Below, one piece after another: positions 16,101-17,483 of a DNA stretch of 17,483 nucleotides. The stretch spans positions 1-17,483 of the forward strand of contig JADKGY010000004.1 of assembly GCA_016722045.1 (NCBI GenBank), given 5' to 3'. Below the pieces are notes generated by a model. It did no database searches, was not told the origin of the DNA, and saw only the letters and a list, made by a program, of their open reading frames with translations. Source of the DNA: Candidatus Opimibacter skivensis. GTDB lineage: Bacteria; Bacteroidota; Bacteroidia; Chitinophagales; Saprospiraceae. Position 1 is the stretch's first letter. Every line of letters starts with the position of its first letter. Made by a program: the position numbers and the translations under genes.

Positions 16101-17483
16101 CTGGATTTACTTCATCTTCGATAATACTTCAGGACTCAATCGATATAACGGTACAGGTATACTTTTAAGGACATGGGTTGTATCTTGTGATTGTAGTAAT
16201 TTAAATAGCTGTCTTCCAGACAATTAGTGTAGTTGATAAAACAACTCCACGGATCTGTGCCTCCGAATATTACCACAAGCTGCGAATTTGCAGATGATGA
16301 TCTTGATGAACTGGGGCAGGCTACTGCGATAGATCAGTGTACACCTGCTTCTCAAATCAAGTTGCATACAAAGACAATAACCTAGGCCTGATATTCTGTA
16401 ATGGAACCGGACAACGTAAGCGCGTATGGAGTGCTACCGAGTTGTGTGGCAATGTATCCACTGCTATTCAGTACATCAGTTTCATAGATACGCTTTCGCC
16501 GATATTTATACACCACTGGATGTTATCACGCAATACGATTGACAATCCTACTGATCTTAAGCTGACACGCCAAAGTTGAAGTGTATACAGATAATTGTAC
16601 GGATGTACACGATGTGGTCATAAGTTGGAAAGATGATATGGACTGCGCTTGAAAACTGTAATAGTGATCCGGGTTTCCATAGAATCTGGACACTTACAGA
16701 TCCATATGGCAATGCGCGGTCATCTACTCAACCCGTATCACCATTCCAGTTACACTACATCTCAGGTTACATTTCCCGGAGATACTTATCTATTCCACGA
16801 TCAGGATATGATGATTTTCAATCTCACTGGTTTAGTCCTTATGCCGGAGAATGCCTGCAGTTATTTAATACTGGACTTTGTATTCAGTTGAATTGGAGTG
16901 AAGTATCACACATCATTTTGGTCATAAATGGGTGTACGTTGATTATTGTGGTCATGCCGTAGAACAAACTCAAATCATAAACATGGTTGATACTGTAAGA
17001 CCGGTATTAACTGTTCAAATATTTCAATCTCTTTTGCCCAGGGCGAAGAAGTAGTGATCAATCCAAATCGAGTGGTCACGAGTGTTACCGACAATTGTGA
17101 TAATAATGTAAGTATTGCTTCAAGTCAGACTGTATTTGGTTGTGGGGATTTCCTTAAGTGCGGAACAAACATTATTGGTCACAGCTACGGATGGTCAGGG
17201 CAATATCGCTTATGCGAGAATGTCGGTGTTGTGTTGTTTCACTTGTGGGCGGATTGTTCTTGATGGATTGTCCACAGACATCGTCGTGTACCTACAACCT
17301 GGTGAATGCTCTGGGTGCTCACACATATCCTATAGCTCCTCAGGGCTTGCTCAACAACAACCGATCAGCTACGAGAGCAGGTGGATGGCACAGATTTCAA
17401 CGTCAGGAGATCTATTTCCTATCAGGATCACTGATCCTATCAGATCACACAGATCAACTAGGCTATTCCGCAGTGTGAATTCC
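13126..17483 (+). CDS. Giant secreted HYR-like Cys-rich repeat protein (frameshifted, runs off the window)
   Basis: From ATG 13126 (MKNLFF...) the protein has an extended signal peptide (MSVMLALASMAPILGQ after a frame correction near 13180) followed at once by VTITCP, the start of the first repeat. About 16 consecutive units of roughly 83 residues follow. Each has ITCP and an ISC strand, then ATDNCTP, a GCNGTG turn, RTWTATDxCGN and a closing TCxQxIxIxD strand, so about six cysteines per unit. This is the pattern of HYR-like domains in large Bacteroidota surface proteins, normally exported and often carrying a type IX sorting domain at the C-terminus, which would lie beyond the window. The reading is broken at a dozen or more places (for example near 13280, 13418, 13765, 14290, 14363, 14410, 14758, 14860, 14985, 15158 and 15328). 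Most are one-base changes in short homopolymers after which the repeat pattern resumes. Confidence 0.8.
13244..17000 (+). repeat. Tandem HYR-like coding repeats, period about 249 bp
   Basis: Unit starts, taken at the strand before the first Cys-Pro, fall near 13250, 13492, 13752, 13999, 14247, 14491, 14745, 14983, 15236, 15491, 15742, 15990, 16240, 16500, 16745 and 17005. Units 1 to 13 keep most of the six cysteines. Units 14 to 16 lose many of them and change composition, which suggests a transition toward a different C-terminal region. The units are similar at protein level but only moderately so at DNA level, so recent duplication is not obvious. Confidence 0.8.

Overview
The window looks like a chromosomal segment of a Bacteroidota bacterium, probably from the Saprospiria/Chitinophagia side of the phylum. 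This is inferred from gene content, not from any search. The pointers are an ECF sigma/anti-sigma pair whose anti-sigma factor carries carboxypeptidase-regulatory-like and TonB-C-like domains, a Bacteroidota-type topoisomerase IV B subunit, secreted proteins with carboxypeptidase-regulatory-like domains, a giant Cys-rich HYR-like repeat protein, and weak or absent Shine-Dalgarno sites. The DNA is moderately AT-rich.

Layout. 64-1352 (+): a DapB-fold dehydrogenase broken by several one-base frameshifts, followed by an acylphosphatase. 1353-1595: a cluster of strong palindromes between convergent genes. 1596-4117 (-): CvpA-family membrane protein, a 53-residue small ORF, an ECF sigma factor and its membrane anti-sigma factor, overlapping or tightly spaced and probably one operon. 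4198-4940: six tandem copies of a unit of about 124 bp, each an imperfect palindrome, between divergent genes. 4956-5504 (+): small secreted protein. 5697-7580 (+): ParE-like topoisomerase subunit, flanked by three copies of a dispersed repeat of about 31-44 bp. 8023-10245 (+): Lon protease with a damaged N-terminus. 10318-10428: a 21-bp minisatellite. 10541-11223 (+): secreted carboxypeptidase-regulatory-like protein with one frameshift. 11302-12679 (-): a toxin-antitoxin operon. 13126-17483 (+, runs off the end): HYR-like repeat adhesin, at least a dozen frameshifts, preceded by a good sigma-54-like -24/-12 element.

The most interesting system is the toxin-antitoxin locus. A HigB/RelE-like toxin overlaps a 297-residue antitoxin that has an N-terminal HTH and a C-terminal domain which I read as SecB-like. 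If correct, this is a toxin-antitoxin-chaperone (TAC) system in which antitoxin and SecB-like chaperone are fused in one polypeptide.

Frameshifts cluster in the first gene, the Lon N-terminus, 10.88 kb and the repeat gene. Where I could check, most sit in short homopolymers and reading continues sensibly in the new frame, so sequencing or consensus error is more likely than decay. However, parE, the body of lon and the sigma operon are clean, so error is very uneven.
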